From Acetobacter sp. (lineage in GTDB: Bacteria; Pseudomonadota; Alphaproteobacteria; Acetobacterales; Acetobacteraceae), in NCBI RefSeq assembly GCF_022483985.1, contig NZ_JAKVME010000001.1:1302001-1366000 (forward strand): 64,000 bases of DNA. Reading direction: 5' to 3'. The position numbers were made by a program, and so were the translations under genes. Within the stretch, counting starts at the first letter, position 1, and every line of letters begins with the position of its first letter. The notes beneath the pieces are model-generated. The model was not told where the DNA came from. It saw only the letters and a list, made by a program, of their open reading frames with translations, and made no database searches. Shown piece after piece: positions 63,160 to 64,000 of the stretch.

Positions 63160-64000
63160 ATGCCGTCAGACGTCCTTTCCGCCCTTCCCCGGCGCGCCCT
63201 TCTTCTCGGGGGACTGGCCTGCGCAGGCTCAGCCGCATTTCTGCGGGGCACCACTGCCCTTGCGGCCACGACACTGCTCAACGTTTCCTACGATCCGACG
63301 CGGGAGCTTTATCATGGGATCAACGCGGCGTTTTCTGAAAATGAGAAGAACAGCAGCGGGTCATCCGTAACGGTCCGCACATCCAATGGAGGATCGGGGG
63401 CTCAGGCCCGAGCCGTGCTGGAAGGCGCTCCCGCCGATATCGTCTCACTCGGTCTGGCGCGCGATATCGACATGCTGGCCCAGAAAGGTCTCGTGGCGAC
63501 GGACTGGCAGAAACGTCTGCCGCATAATTCCACGCCATTCACCAGCACAATCGTCTTTCTGGTGCGAAAGGGAAATCCCAAGGCCATTCACGACTGGGCG
63601 GATCTGGTGAAAGACAACGTTAAGGTCGTCACACCCAACCCGAAAACCTCCGGCGGGGCACGGTGGAATTATCTCGCGGCATGGGGCTGGGCGCTGCACC
63701 AGACTGGTGGGACGGAGGCTGCGGCCCGCGCCTATATTCAGGCGCTATTCCAGCATGTGCCTGTGCTTGACGCAGGCGCACGTGGAGCGACCAACAGTTT
63801 CGTGCAGCGCGATCTCGGCGACGTTCTGATCGCATGGGAAAACGAGGCCCTGCTGGCCGCGCATGAACTCGGACCTGACCGGTTCGATATTGTTGTGCCG
63901 TCCCTCTCGGTTCTGGCCGAACCTCCGGTCGCACTCGTCGACCATAATGCCCGGACACACGGCACGACCGCCATCGCCCAGCACTATCTGGAGTTTCTCT
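63160..64000 (+). CDS. Second sulfate ABC transporter substrate-binding protein (3' end beyond window)
   Basis: At least 280 codons from ATG 63160, running off the window. The signal is Tat-like (PRRALLLGGLACAGSAAFLRGTTALA-A). The mature chain closely follows the copy at 49362-50393: LLNVSYDPTRELYHGINAAF, TSNGGSGAQARAVLEGAPADIVSLGLARDID, NPKTSGGARWNYLAAWGWAL and GARGATNSFVQRDLGDVLIAWENEALLAA. Permease and ATPase genes probably follow outside the window. GTG 63151 is an alternative start. Confidence 0.92.
   Translation, partial: MPSDVLSALPRRALLLGGLACAGSAAFLRGTTALAATTLLNVSYDPTRELYHGINAAFSENEKNSSGSSVTVRTSNGGSGAQARAVLEGAPADIVSLGLARDIDMLAQKGLVATDWQKRLPHNSTPFTSTIVFLVRKGNPKAIHDWADLVKDNVKVVTPNPKTSGGARWNYLAAWGWALHQTGGTEAAARAYIQALFQHVPVLDAGARGATNSFVQRDLGDVLIAWENEALLAAHELGPDRFDIVVPSLSVLAEPPVALVDHNARTHGTTAIAQHYLEFL

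Overview
The window looks like chromosome of an alphaproteobacterium, most probably an acetic acid bacterium (Acetobacteraceae). The grounds are the FlbT/FlaF flagellin-regulator pair, a NDUFS6-like zinc-finger protein next to polA, several TonB-dependent receptors, IS5-type elements and a GC-rich backbone broken by AT-rich islands. No rRNA and no CRISPR array were seen. One tRNA gene, tRNA-Arg(CCG), is present. All homology calls are from reading the sequence; no database was searched.

Layout. (1) 1-936: the end of a TonB-dependent receptor and an overlapping Sel1-repeat protein. (2) 1.4-14.4 kb: two tandem aspartate-type aminotransferases converge on a tightly coupled minus-strand operon, the Nit1C cluster. 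In transcription order it holds an Sll0783-type protein, a Nit1 nitrilase, a radical SAM protein, a GNAT, an AIR-synthase-like protein, a GT4 glycosyltransferase, an MSMEG_0570-type small protein, a flavoprotein and a propionyl/acetyl-CoA-synthetase-like ligase. A MocR-type regulator lies just upstream, and CCATACAAT-like boxes occur both before the operon and before the regulator gene. Nit1C clusters are linked in the literature to nitrogen starvation and to growth on cyanide. (3) 14.8-22 kb: a 2-oxoglutarate oxygenase, an M3 oligopeptidase, a DUF3108 protein, an IclR regulator, prfC and rpsD. (4) 22.2-27 kb: a LysR regulator and a flagellin locus (flbT, flagellin, a TPR-glycosyltransferase, flaF).

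(5) About 27-34.75 kb: a decayed prophage or island that ends at tRNA-Arg(CCG). It holds a baseplate plug gene, other tail remnants, a nuclease broken by one stop codon, an intact 1291-bp IS5-family element with an AATT target duplication, a HigBA toxin-antitoxin pair, a second IS relic that cut an Arc-like repressor, a Rha-type protein, a tape-measure scrap and a truncated tyrosine integrase followed by two 12-bp repeats. (6) 34.9-45.5 kb: a lipoprotein hydrolase, a zinc-finger protein, polA, an aberrant SCO-like protein and a five-gene oligopeptide-type ABC importer. (7) 45.9-53.4 kb: a TonB receptor, then a sulfur-acquisition operon (a small protein, cysE, an OprP-like porin and a Tat-exported sulfate-binding protein) preceded by a hairpin-rich leader. 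(8) 54-60 kb: a three-gene RND efflux system. (9) 60.2-64 kb: a secreted alpha/beta hydrolase, an AT-rich broken peptidoglycan-peptidase gene coupled to a small exported protein (possible effector and immunity pair), and the start of a second sulfate-binding protein.

The two parts most worth follow-up are the Nit1C operon with its candidate MocR operator boxes, and the AT-rich peptidase/small-protein pair at 61.8-62.7 kb.
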